Origin: Bacteroidota bacterium
GTDB lineage: Bacteria > Bacteroidota > Bacteroidia > Bacteroidales > Bacteroidaceae
Direction: 5' to 3'
NCBI GenBank assembly: GCA_023458215.1
Contig: JAEXAJ010000142.1
Location: forward strand, 1 to 30,616
Length of the DNA: 30,616 bases
In this document: piece after piece, positions 15,374 through 22,384 of the stretch
Position numbering within the stretch: position 1 is the stretch's first letter
Layout: each line of letters opens with the position of its first letter
Position numbers and translations under genes: made by a program
The notes under the pieces: generated by a model
Told to the model about the DNA's origin: nothing
What the model saw: the letters and a program-made list of their open reading frames with translations, nothing else
Database searches by the model: none

Positions 15374-15573
15374 TTAAGCAAGACTGTTCATTTTAAGAAC
15401 ATACTTCCATTTCCCAAAGATTTATTCTACTTTTGCAGCTACATATCAACTCTCTATCTTTTATTATTAAATAAATACGACCATGCAATATACCGTTTCA
15501 GCTCCCACAGCCATATATGCCAGCATCCAATTGCCGGCATCCAAAAGTATCAGCAACCGGGCACTCATCCTGC
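15374..15573 (+). repeat. Direct repeat copy B: promoter and first 30 codons of the intact aroA
   Basis: Partner of the 199-base copy at 12460-12658 (offset 2,914-2,915 bases). Here the sequence runs on without a break into the complete aroA frame. Confidence 0.95.
15428..15435 (+). promoter_or_regulatory. -7 box (TACTTTTG) of aroA
   Basis: Perfect TAnnTTTG box 47 bases before the aroA ATG; no good TTTG is seen 19-21 bases upstream. Confidence 0.65.
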
Positions 15574-16772
15574 ACTCGCTTGCCCACGGCAACATTCTCC
15601 CATCCAACCTGAGCGATTGCGATGATACCCGTGTCATGATCCGTGCACTAGATGGTAATCCCGAACATATCGACATCCTGGCCGCCGGAACCGCCATGCG
15701 TTTTTTGACGGCTTACTTAAGCGTAACACCAGGAACTCGCATCATAACCGGTACACAGCGTATGCAGCAACGTCCCATCCGCATTCTTGTAAATGCTTTG
15801 CGTGAGCTTGGCGCACAGATAGAATATGTCAATAATGAAGGATATCCTCCCCTACGCATCACCGGAGGAGAACTGAAAAAAGAAGAAATTTCCCTTGCCG
15901 GAAACGTTAGTTCACAATATATCTCCGCTTTATTAATGATAGGCTCTGTTTTGCCTAAAGGTCTACAACTGCATCTTACCGGTGATATCATCTCCCGTCC
16001 TTATATCAACCTCACGCTGCAACTGATGCGTGACTTCGGAGCTCAAGCAGAATGGAGTACAGACAACAGCATTACGGTAAGTCCCGGCGGTTATCGAGAT
16101 GTGCCTTTTACGGTTGAAAGTGATTGGAGCGCCGCTTCTTATTGGTATCAGATAATGGCACTTTATTCAATTAAAAATGAAGAGTTAAAAATTAAAAGAG
16201 GAGAAGAGATAAAGAGGAATTATGGAAAAGAAATTTTTGAGATTGAACTTCTCGGTCTTTTTTCTCACAGCTACCAAGGTGATAGCCGCGGTGCAGAAGT
16301 CTTCTCCCGCCTAGGTGTAAAGACTGAATACACTGAACGAGGAGTAAGGCTAACCAAATCCGGTACTCCGGTTGAATACCTCGAAGAAGACATGGTGGAT
16401 ATACCCGACCTGGCCCAAACTTTTGTAGTGACCTGCTGCCTAATGAATATTCCTTTCCGTTTCACCGGACTGCAAAGTCTGAAGATAAAGGAGACTGACC
16501 GCATCACCGCACTTATCACCGAATTGCATAAATTAGGTTATGTGATACAGTCCGAGCAAGACAGTATCCTAATATGGAACGGTGAACGTTGTCCGGCTGA
16601 AGAAGCCCCTATCATCGCTACTTACGAAGATCACCGCATGGCAATGGCTTTTGCGCCTGCCTGCCTGGTGCTTCCACAGATTGAGATCGACGAACCACAG
16701 GTAGTATCGAAGTCTTATCCCACTTATTGGGAAAATCTAAAGCAAGCAGGTTTCCGGATTGAAACCAAGTAA
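15483..16772 (+). CDS. aroA: 3-phosphoshikimate 1-carboxyvinyltransferase (EPSP synthase)
   Basis: 429 residues. It joins phosphoenolpyruvate to shikimate-3-phosphate in the chorismate pathway. Diagnostic motifs: LPASKSISNRALIL with Lys21; LAAGTAMRFLTAYLSV near 66-81 and GTQRMQQRPI near 90-99; GNVSSQYISALLM near 140-152; VESDWSAASYWYQI near 211-224; LKIKETDRITALITELHKLG near 350; and TYEDHRMAMAFAPACLVLPQ near 385. An extra AT-rich stretch of about 25 residues (about 228-252) interrupts the usual sequence between WYQIMAL and EIELLGLF. It is in frame and lies at a surface-like loop, so the enzyme may still be active. A hairpin terminator follows. The product chorismate feeds the PabB/PabC pair encoded 5 kb upstream. 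Confidence 0.95.
   Translation: MQYTVSAPTAIYASIQLPASKSISNRALILHSLAHGNILPSNLSDCDDTRVMIRALDGNPEHIDILAAGTAMRFLTAYLSVTPGTRIITGTQRMQQRPIRILVNALRELGAQIEYVNNEGYPPLRITGGELKKEEISLAGNVSSQYISALLMIGSVLPKGLQLHLTGDIISRPYINLTLQLMRDFGAQAEWSTDNSITVSPGGYRDVPFTVESDWSAASYWYQIMALYSIKNEELKIKRGEEIKRNYGKEIFEIELLGLFSHSYQGDSRGAEVFSRLGVKTEYTERGVRLTKSGTPVEYLEEDMVDIPDLAQTFVVTCCLMNIPFRFTGLQSLKIKETDRITALITELHKLGYVIQSEQDSILIWNGERCPAEEAPIIATYEDHRMAMAFAPACLVLPQIEIDEPQVVSKSYPTYWENLKQAGFRIETK
16164..16238 (+). other. In-frame AT-rich insert within aroA
   Basis: About 75 bases encode YSIKNEELKIKRGEEIKRNY and GKEIF, rich in Lys, Glu and Ile, unlike the surrounding enzyme. The DNA contains TTAAAAAT repeated (TCAATTAAAAATGAAGAG followed by TTAAAAATTAAAAGAG), resembling the low-complexity TTAAAAATGAA-type tracts common between Bacteroides genes. 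Boundaries are approximate, judged from recalled Bacteroides AroA sequences in which MAL is followed within a few residues by ELLGLF. Confidence 0.6.
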
Positions 16773-16790
16773 GTAGCAATGCTTTTAAAT

Positions 16791-16828
16791 ATTACGCCTA
16801 TACCCCTTTCTCGTATAGGTGTAATTTT
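16791..16828 (+). terminator. Intrinsic terminator of aroA
   Basis: ATTACGCCTATAC (16791-16803) pairs with GTATAGGTGTAAT (16813-16825; one G-T pair) across a 9-base loop and is followed by TTTT. It lies 18 bases after the stop codon. Confidence 0.85.
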
Positions 16829-16862
16829 AGTGATGCAAGATACTCTTAAGGCATAAACAATA

Positions 16863-16928
16863 CTTTACTCGAGCATATTTTGTGCAAAAGATCTTAACGT
16901 AAAATGCACAAAATACGCCCGAGTAAAG
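16863..16928. repeat. Large isolated inverted repeat (24-bp arms, 18-base loop)
   Basis: The left arm 16863-16886 (CTTTACTCGAGCATATTTTG then TGCA) pairs with 16905-16928 (TGCACAAAATACGCCCGAGT then AAAG), with two mismatches that are wobble pairs when read on one strand. It lies between the aroA terminator and the PUL, with no T-run, so it is not a simple terminator. It could be a small mobile repeat, a protein-binding palindrome or a structured RNA. Confidence 0.8.
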
Positions 16929-16949
16929 CATAGTTACAAATACAGACTT

Positions 16950-17246
16950 AGGGCCTGTCAAAAAACGACCAGTGCCGTATTTTTCAGCACATTACCTCCT
17001 TTTTTTAGTAAATTAACACTATAGAGATAAATATAAGGTTCACCCAAAGAATAGAAGAAAGAGTAGTTCCTGGCCAAGTTCCAATTGCATAGCTTGGCAC
17101 GAGAACTATTCAGCAGACTCAAATTAAAGAGTTGCGGAATTTAAGAACATATAAAATATAAATTTCCCCTGACATGGGTAAACATTGCTCGCCATTGAGG
17201 CGTCCATCCTTTCCACCGCCTTCAAACGATCTTCTATTTTTCGCAT
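16950..17246 (-). other. Relic-like intergenic sequence downstream of the PUL
   Basis: No gene is recognised. Two minus-strand frames stand out: one from the ATG at 17246 to 17124 (40 residues, MRKIEDRLKAVERMDASMAS then NVYPCQGKF), overlapping the end of the GH97 gene; and one open frame of about 60 codons (about 17140 to 16958) containing SLGEPYIYLYSVNLLKKGG and VLKNTALVVF. Neither has a good ribosome-binding site. GGGCCTGTCAAAAAA at 16951 resembles insertion-sequence tips. It may be a decayed mobile element or a dispersed repeat. Confidence 0.3.
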
Positions 17247-19093
17247 ATAACCATTGCACAACCTCCACGAGGTAACAAATCCAGTTTTAGGATGGTTTTG
17301 CCCGTTACTTCTTTGCTCATTATAGCAACTTGAGTACGTGTCTTCACCTTATCACCACCATCTGTATAGAGAGTAAGATCATACTTTTTATTAACATCTA
17401 AAAAGCTTAATGGCAACTGGAATTTACGCTCTTCATTATTCGTAATGCATCCTACATACCAAACATTGTCTTTTTGACGGGCAATTGAAATGTACTCCCC
17501 TATGCTACCTTCAAGTACCTTCGTATCGTCCCACGTGGTAGGCAAGTTATCGAAGAACGGTAATTCCGGTTCATTTTGGAAATCCTGTGGAGCATCATAC
17601 CAATACAAGAATTGTAACGGACTGTAGTTAATAACAGAAAGTGCCATTTGGTGACAAGAAGTGTTTTTCAATGAACGGGCATTTAGCGGCAAATTAGTCT
17701 TTAACTCCTTACGATGATAATAACAAACTGTACAATCTGCGGCACCTGACAAGAATCTGGTAAATGGTAAAGTCGTATTATTCACACCATCGGGGAACTC
17801 TTCATTGCCTCTGACCCCTTCCTGAGTAAGCAAATTAGGATAAGTACGACTAAAACCAGTCGGTCTATATTCATCATGGATATCTACCATCAAATGATGT
17901 TTCGCACATTTTGCCACAGCATTATGAAGCCAGGTAGTCCATTTATACGATCCCACATGAACGAATCCGAATTTAATTCCGGCTACTCCCCAAGATTCAT
18001 ACAAAGGCAAAATTTCATCCAAATGTTCCGTTAGAGCGCGTTGATTAACATATAGCCATAATCCTACTCCTTTTGAAGTTGCATATTCTACGATTTTAGG
18101 TATATCCAAGCCACGTTGAGCTACTCTAGGATCAGATTCTTTTGATGCTTCAGCTCCATACCACCCTGCATCAAAATGGATATACTGTAGATTTCTTTCT
18201 GCTGCCAAATCAATCGCTTTTTTTGCACCTTCCATTGATAAAGATACGCACCTGATAACAGTTCCCGGCTTAATCCAATTCGTATTTCTTATTTGACAAG
18301 GCTTGTTTAAGTTTAAAACCAAGTCATTGTTTTCCAACAAGTCTTTAGGTTGCTTTGCAACCATAATGACACGCCAAGGAGTAGAGAACGGGATAAAATC
18401 TTCTACAGGATCATACATCTTACATCGAATCACATTCTTCTCGCCTTCTTTAACAACAAACTTAGTACGACTATAGTCCACCATCTCAGCTTCAAGCAGA
18501 CTGGCAAATAATCCATTTTCTAATTCTAATGTCAAAGGTCTCTCAGCCTCTCCCGGCCAATTTTCAACGGGCATACGAGTATGTATTGCTTGAGCATAAG
18601 GAGCAAACCAACAATATGTGTTTTCAGGCACTACAAAACTCGTTTTCTCTGAATCAACATACAAATTTTGGTTACTTCCTACATAATGATAGCGGAAAGC
18701 AATTCCTTCATCATAAGCACGAACTATCAAATGCATGCGATTTGCTGTTCCATCCTTTTTTATTATATATATAGCTTGATTATAGCAATCTTTGATCTTC
18801 GCTCTTTCCCCGTAAACCGGTTTCCAACATGTATCAACAATCTCATTTTCCACTTTCTCAACTACCAAATTATTTTCCCAGTTGGTAATTCCTAATTCAG
18901 ATTGAAGAATGACCTTTTTTTGCTGATAGGAAACATCATAACTCAGATATTTATTATTTGCAAATAAGTTGAACACCAAATTACCATCAGGAGATTTCAA
19001 ACTAAAATTATCTTGCGCAAACAAAGTTCCGTGCACTAATACTATTGCAAAAAGTAAACCTAAGAATCTTCTCATTGAATTCATCTTTTTCAT
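17234..19093 (-). CDS. GH97 glycoside hydrolase, lacking the retaining-type nucleophile (SusB-like inverting type?)
   Basis: 619 residues from the ATG at 19093 (a TTG precedes it in frame). Sec signal peptide MRRFLGLLFAIVLVHGTLFA; an N-terminal beta-sandwich (about 27-260), a TIM barrel (about 270-530) and a C-terminal beta domain, the GH97 layout. After barrel strand 4 the sequence is GIKFGFVHVG, with Gly (about 376) where retaining GH97 enzymes have the nucleophile Asp. The strand-5 motif is VDIHDEYRPTGFSRTYPNLL, followed by TQEGVRGNEEF. By alignment with SusB (VNAHEAVRPTG...NESARGTEYE) the Glu at about 425 and the Glu at about 431 match recalled Ca2+-binding and acid residues, while SusB Glu508 is Asp. 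GH97 enzymes act on alpha-glucosides or alpha-galactosides; substrate unknown. It is the last PUL gene, behind a terminator-like hairpin. Confidence 0.88.
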   Translation of the reverse strand: MKKMNSMRRFLGLLFAIVLVHGTLFAQDNFSLKSPDGNLVFNLFANNKYLSYDVSYQQKKVILQSELGITNWENNLVVEKVENEIVDTCWKPVYGERAKIKDCYNQAIYIIKKDGTANRMHLIVRAYDEGIAFRYHYVGSNQNLYVDSEKTSFVVPENTYCWFAPYAQAIHTRMPVENWPGEAERPLTLELENGLFASLLEAEMVDYSRTKFVVKEGEKNVIRCKMYDPVEDFIPFSTPWRVIMVAKQPKDLLENNDLVLNLNKPCQIRNTNWIKPGTVIRCVSLSMEGAKKAIDLAAERNLQYIHFDAGWYGAEASKESDPRVAQRGLDIPKIVEYATSKGVGLWLYVNQRALTEHLDEILPLYESWGVAGIKFGFVHVGSYKWTTWLHNAVAKCAKHHLMVDIHDEYRPTGFSRTYPNLLTQEGVRGNEEFPDGVNNTTLPFTRFLSGAADCTVCYYHRKELKTNLPLNARSLKNTSCHQMALSVINYSPLQFLYWYDAPQDFQNEPELPFFDNLPTTWDDTKVLEGSIGEYISIARQKDNVWYVGCITNNEERKFQLPLSFLDVNKKYDLTLYTDGGDKVKTRTQVAIMSKEVTGKTILKLDLLPRGGCAMVICEK

Positions 19094-19118
19094 CAATTAT
19101 CTATTTATTCATTTATAT

Positions 19119-19169
19119 AAAAAGCCCATACATAACTGTTATAATGATTGCCAATAGCCATGTATGAGC
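19119..19169 (-). terminator. Terminator-like hairpin between the DUF4466 gene and the last GH97
   Basis: On the minus strand GCTCATACAT (complement of 19160-19169) pairs with ATGTATGGGC (complement of 19124-19133; one G-T pair) across a 26-base loop, followed by TTTTTAT. The next gene of the same strand starts 25 bases further on and no TAnnTTTG promoter lies between, so this is more likely an attenuator or transcript-end stabiliser than a full stop. Confidence 0.6.
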
Positions 19170-19182
19170 CAATACTTAGAGT

Positions 19183-20172
19183 TTATTTCAAGTTACTCAG
19201 TTTCTTTATTCCAACTACCATTGATTTGGTTTTATCATTTAATGAATTGATATAAATATAAGCAACATGTTTTCCATCAGCAGACTTCATAAATATGCTA
19301 CCTTCAGCTTTTAAATCCAAAATTCCAGATGCAGAGCCATCAAATGTCTGAGATTTCAAATCTAAATCATCTACGTAAATATTGTTGTTTTTATCATCCT
19401 TCAACTGTCCATCCCACACATACAACTTCTTATCCATCAAAGTTTCCTTAGCAGTCAGGCCTGACGGTAAAGAGAATCCATCTGGATAATAAGCCTCAGC
19501 ACCCGGAGCAAAGAATGCGTGTTTGTATGCATAGGAATTTTCACCTACTGTTTTGGTATCTGCATAAGCATAAATAAAATCAATCTTAGATGACAAATTT
19601 CCAGTTTGCACTTCTTCCTGTGTATACGCTTTCATATCTTCTATTGAAAAATAACGAGCACCATTCTCCTCTCCTGATAGTTCTATCATCTTCCTCATAT
19701 CCATAGATGAAGCCTCATATGTAGGAGTTTTGAAAGTAGCCGTTTCTCCATCTTCTGATGTTGAAGAGAAAATAAATGATATGCTTCTTCCTTTTAATTC
19801 TTCAGGAATAACATAGTAATAGCGTAATGTCGTTGCCTTAGAATCAATAATGCAGGCACTGGATACACTCCCCTCTGTCTTACAGTCAGTTGCCACTACC
19901 GTCGAAACATCATTTCCGTTTTCAGTACGCCAAGTATAAGGTTCAAAATTAGTACCTTCAGCCCCTGGAACTGAAGCAACAACTTTAAAACTTTGCAATT
20001 TACTTTTTGTTGTACCCGCCGCATAAGAGAACTGAATCTTCTCTCCTACAACCAAAGGAGCAACACTTTTTTTAATCAAATCATTCTGCAAGGTCGTATT
20101 GTCATCATCAGAGCACCCTGCAAAACTAAACAGTGTCAAAATTAATAAATTCAATGATATTATTCGTCTCAT
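19183..20172 (-). CDS. DUF4466-type surface lipoprotein
   Basis: 329 residues. Lipoprotein signal MRRIISLNLLILTLFSFAGC with Cys20, followed by SDDDN, the acidic run typical of Bacteroides surface-exposed lipoproteins. The body matches my recollection of DUF4466: TLQNDLIKKSVAPLVVGEKI then QFSYAAG, TLRYYYVIPEELKGRSISFI, YFSIEDMKAYTQEEV and NNIYVDDLDL. The family is found beside SusCD pairs and its function is not established; a glycan-binding or SusE/F-like role is inferred from position. It starts 17 bases after the stop of the preceding lipoprotein gene. Confidence 0.8.
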   Translation of the reverse strand: MRRIISLNLLILTLFSFAGCSDDDNTTLQNDLIKKSVAPLVVGEKIQFSYAAGTTKSKLQSFKVVASVPGAEGTNFEPYTWRTENGNDVSTVVATDCKTEGSVSSACIIDSKATTLRYYYVIPEELKGRSISFIFSSTSEDGETATFKTPTYEASSMDMRKMIELSGEENGARYFSIEDMKAYTQEEVQTGNLSSKIDFIYAYADTKTVGENSYAYKHAFFAPGAEAYYPDGFSLPSGLTAKETLMDKKLYVWDGQLKDDKNNNIYVDDLDLKSQTFDGSASGILDLKAEGSIFMKSADGKHVAYIYINSLNDKTKSMVVGIKKLSNLK

Positions 20173-20189
20173 ATTTACTCAAATTATTA

Positions 20190-20597
20190 TTATTCAACCG
20201 TTACTGTAATTGTATATACTTTCTTTACCTGACGATCTCCGGAAATTAAAGTATAGCGTTGCGGTTCGGTAAAATCCATAAATTTTCCCATACCGGGCTT
20301 CACTATAATATCATCAGTCACACTGCAATAAGGCTTCACTTTCTTAATATTAGTACCATATTTTGCAACAGCAGTCACAGTACACTCAAGGGTATCAATA
20401 AGTCCATTAGCAACCGTAGGAATTTCTCTCAATACAGACTGATTATCTGTACCAACAAGACTAAACGAACTCATATAGCAAGAATGTCTATCTGTAATAA
20501 GCAAACCGTTTTCATCAATTGGGTAATCATTACAAGAACCCAAAACGATAGCAGTCAATATACTAAATAAAAATATTCTAAGATTCATAGCTTTCAT
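20190..20597 (-). CDS. Small DUF5018-like lipoprotein
   Basis: 135 residues, with a lipoprotein signal ending VLGSC (Cys22). The rest is one beta-rich domain with the pattern VTAVAKYGTNIKKVKPYCSV then ..IIVKPGMGKFMDFTEPQRYT and ..VKKVYTITVTVE, the layout of DUF5018 and related domains (a KYGT.L..LKP strand pair, a P..G..MDF turn, and a Y.V.V end). Such domains sit in SusE/F-position lipoproteins and are thought to present or bind glycan. It begins 24 bases after the susD-like gene, clearly in the same operon. An internal ATG three codons in is an alternative start. Confidence 0.72.
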   Translation of the reverse strand: MKAMNLRIFLFSILTAIVLGSCNDYPIDENGLLITDRHSCYMSSFSLVGTDNQSVLREIPTVANGLIDTLECTVTAVAKYGTNIKKVKPYCSVTDDIIVKPGMGKFMDFTEPQRYTLISGDRQVKKVYTITVTVE

Positions 20598-20621
20598 ATA
20601 TTCTATTATTAAAGTTTAAGT

Positions 20622-22370
20622 TTATAACCAACAATCATTTTGAATCAAACCAGGATTCTGAACAATTTCACTTTGAGGAATTTTAAAGAGATAAAAACGT
20701 TGGTAATCCCTATCTTCCGCATTTTTGAATTCATCACGATACCAGTCTGATTCTCCCCACGTACTTGTAAGACGAAGTCCATCAGGTGCCGGCCAAATCT
20801 CTTCTACTTTATGCCAACGACGAATATCAAAGAAACGGTGTCCCTCAGCAACAAGTTCAATTATACGCTCTTGCTCTATTGCTTTGAAGAAAGTTTCTTT
20901 GGTATTGAATTTATTGTAATCCAATGGAGGCAAACCACCTCTGTGACGAATTTTATCGACTAATTCAAACAACTCATTTGTAGGACCATCGTTTATTTCA
21001 TTCACAGCTTCACAATACATTAACCAAAGATCAGGTAATCGCATTAAATACGTATCCTGCTGACCAGATTCACGACCTCCCCAAGCATAATCACGTACAT
21101 ATTTGCGAAAAATATAACCTGTTGTCGGACCTTGTGCATTAATATGAGTTACATTATTATTAGTACGATATAAGAAAATCAACTGTTCCGGACCGATTGT
21201 CAGACCATCAGGAGAAACACGTGGAAATGTTTGTCCATCCCACATGCATGAACGAATTCTATAATCACGTCCTTCATACGAAGCAGGATTACAAGAGCCA
21301 TTAGGCATATTAGCTCTCTCTTCAGGTGTTAAACCATCTTTGACAACCAATGGTTCAGCATAATCACCCGTTGAAAGCAACTGATATCTATTCATCAAAC
21401 GTATTGTAGGAACTGCATTAGCACCACCATTACCCGTACTACGCGTTCCAAAATCATATACATAAGGATCACCTACGCCGGATAAATTAGGACCCGCATT
21501 GCTGGTTGCAAAAATAACTTCGCTATTATAATCGTTTCTTCCGTCAAATAGGTCCAAATAATTAGGGTGCTCAGGAGTTCCCGGGTCACCATTCCTGAAT
21601 AATGCGAGTCCATATTCAGGTTTCATAACCTCTGCAAAATCTGCTGCTGCGGCTTTATAATATTCAGCAGCTTCAGTCAGATTTCCTTCGCTTTTCATCC
21701 AACAAGCCCAATAAAGCTTTATTTTGCCACTGAATCCATAAATGGCAGCACGTGTAGCACGACCTCTTTCTGAATTATCTATCTTTATAGGAACATTTTC
21801 TTTGGCAAATTCCAAATCATTAAGGATATGCTCTTTTATATCTTTACGTGGAGTTCTGGTCAAAGAATATGCTTCGGAATTACCATCAAGCACTTTTGTA
21901 TAAAATGGAACATCCCCCCATAAGTCCATCAACCGAAAATACACAATAGCACGTAAGAAATAAAGTTCTCCTTTTACACGTTTTAATTCTTTTTGCATAT
22001 TTTCCTCTGTATACAAACTAAGCATCGTTTCCAAATGCTCCAAAGTTGAATTAGCCCGATTGATTACTTGATACCCATTTTTCCAATGAGCATCAAAACC
22101 TGTTCCAATTCCTGAATTCGGATTTAATTTAAAATTGGGAATATTATTCCCCCACATCATTTCACTGGCACCATCCCATCCATAATTTCTATGAAAAAAA
22201 GTACGTGTTGCATTATAAACTCCATGCAGAGCTAATGTTGCATCCTCAGCCGTTTTCCAATACAAATCTGATGAAACTTCTGTTGTCGGTGCAAAACTCA
22301 TATCCACGCATGATGACATCGAGAAGGACATCATAACGCCACATGCTGCACTATATATATATTTTTTCAT
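20622..22370 (-). CDS. SusD/RagB-family glycan-binding lipoprotein
   Basis: 582 residues from the ATG at 22370, preceded by AAGGAATTG as ribosome-binding site (a TTG two codons earlier is also in frame). Lipobox SMSSC with Cys21. SusD features: SSDLYWKTAEDATLALHGVY near 35-54 (SusD-like N-terminal TPR helices); a stretch ending ELYFLRAIVYFRLMDLWGDV followed by PFY, the most conserved SusD motif; YLMRLPDLWLMYCEAVNEIN; IRHRGGLPPLDYN; and QERIIELVAEGHRFFDIRRW followed by H near the C-terminus. It forms the lid over the SusC transporter at the cell surface. Only 14 bases separate it from the SusC gene. Confidence 0.96.
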   Translation of the reverse strand: MKKYIYSAACGVMMSFSMSSCVDMSFAPTTEVSSDLYWKTAEDATLALHGVYNATRTFFHRNYGWDGASEMMWGNNIPNFKLNPNSGIGTGFDAHWKNGYQVINRANSTLEHLETMLSLYTEENMQKELKRVKGELYFLRAIVYFRLMDLWGDVPFYTKVLDGNSEAYSLTRTPRKDIKEHILNDLEFAKENVPIKIDNSERGRATRAAIYGFSGKIKLYWACWMKSEGNLTEAAEYYKAAAADFAEVMKPEYGLALFRNGDPGTPEHPNYLDLFDGRNDYNSEVIFATSNAGPNLSGVGDPYVYDFGTRSTGNGGANAVPTIRLMNRYQLLSTGDYAEPLVVKDGLTPEERANMPNGSCNPASYEGRDYRIRSCMWDGQTFPRVSPDGLTIGPEQLIFLYRTNNNVTHINAQGPTTGYIFRKYVRDYAWGGRESGQQDTYLMRLPDLWLMYCEAVNEINDGPTNELFELVDKIRHRGGLPPLDYNKFNTKETFFKAIEQERIIELVAEGHRFFDIRRWHKVEEIWPAPDGLRLTSTWGESDWYRDEFKNAEDRDYQRFYLFKIPQSEIVQNPGLIQNDCWL

Positions 22371-22384
22371 ATTCAATTCCTTTC

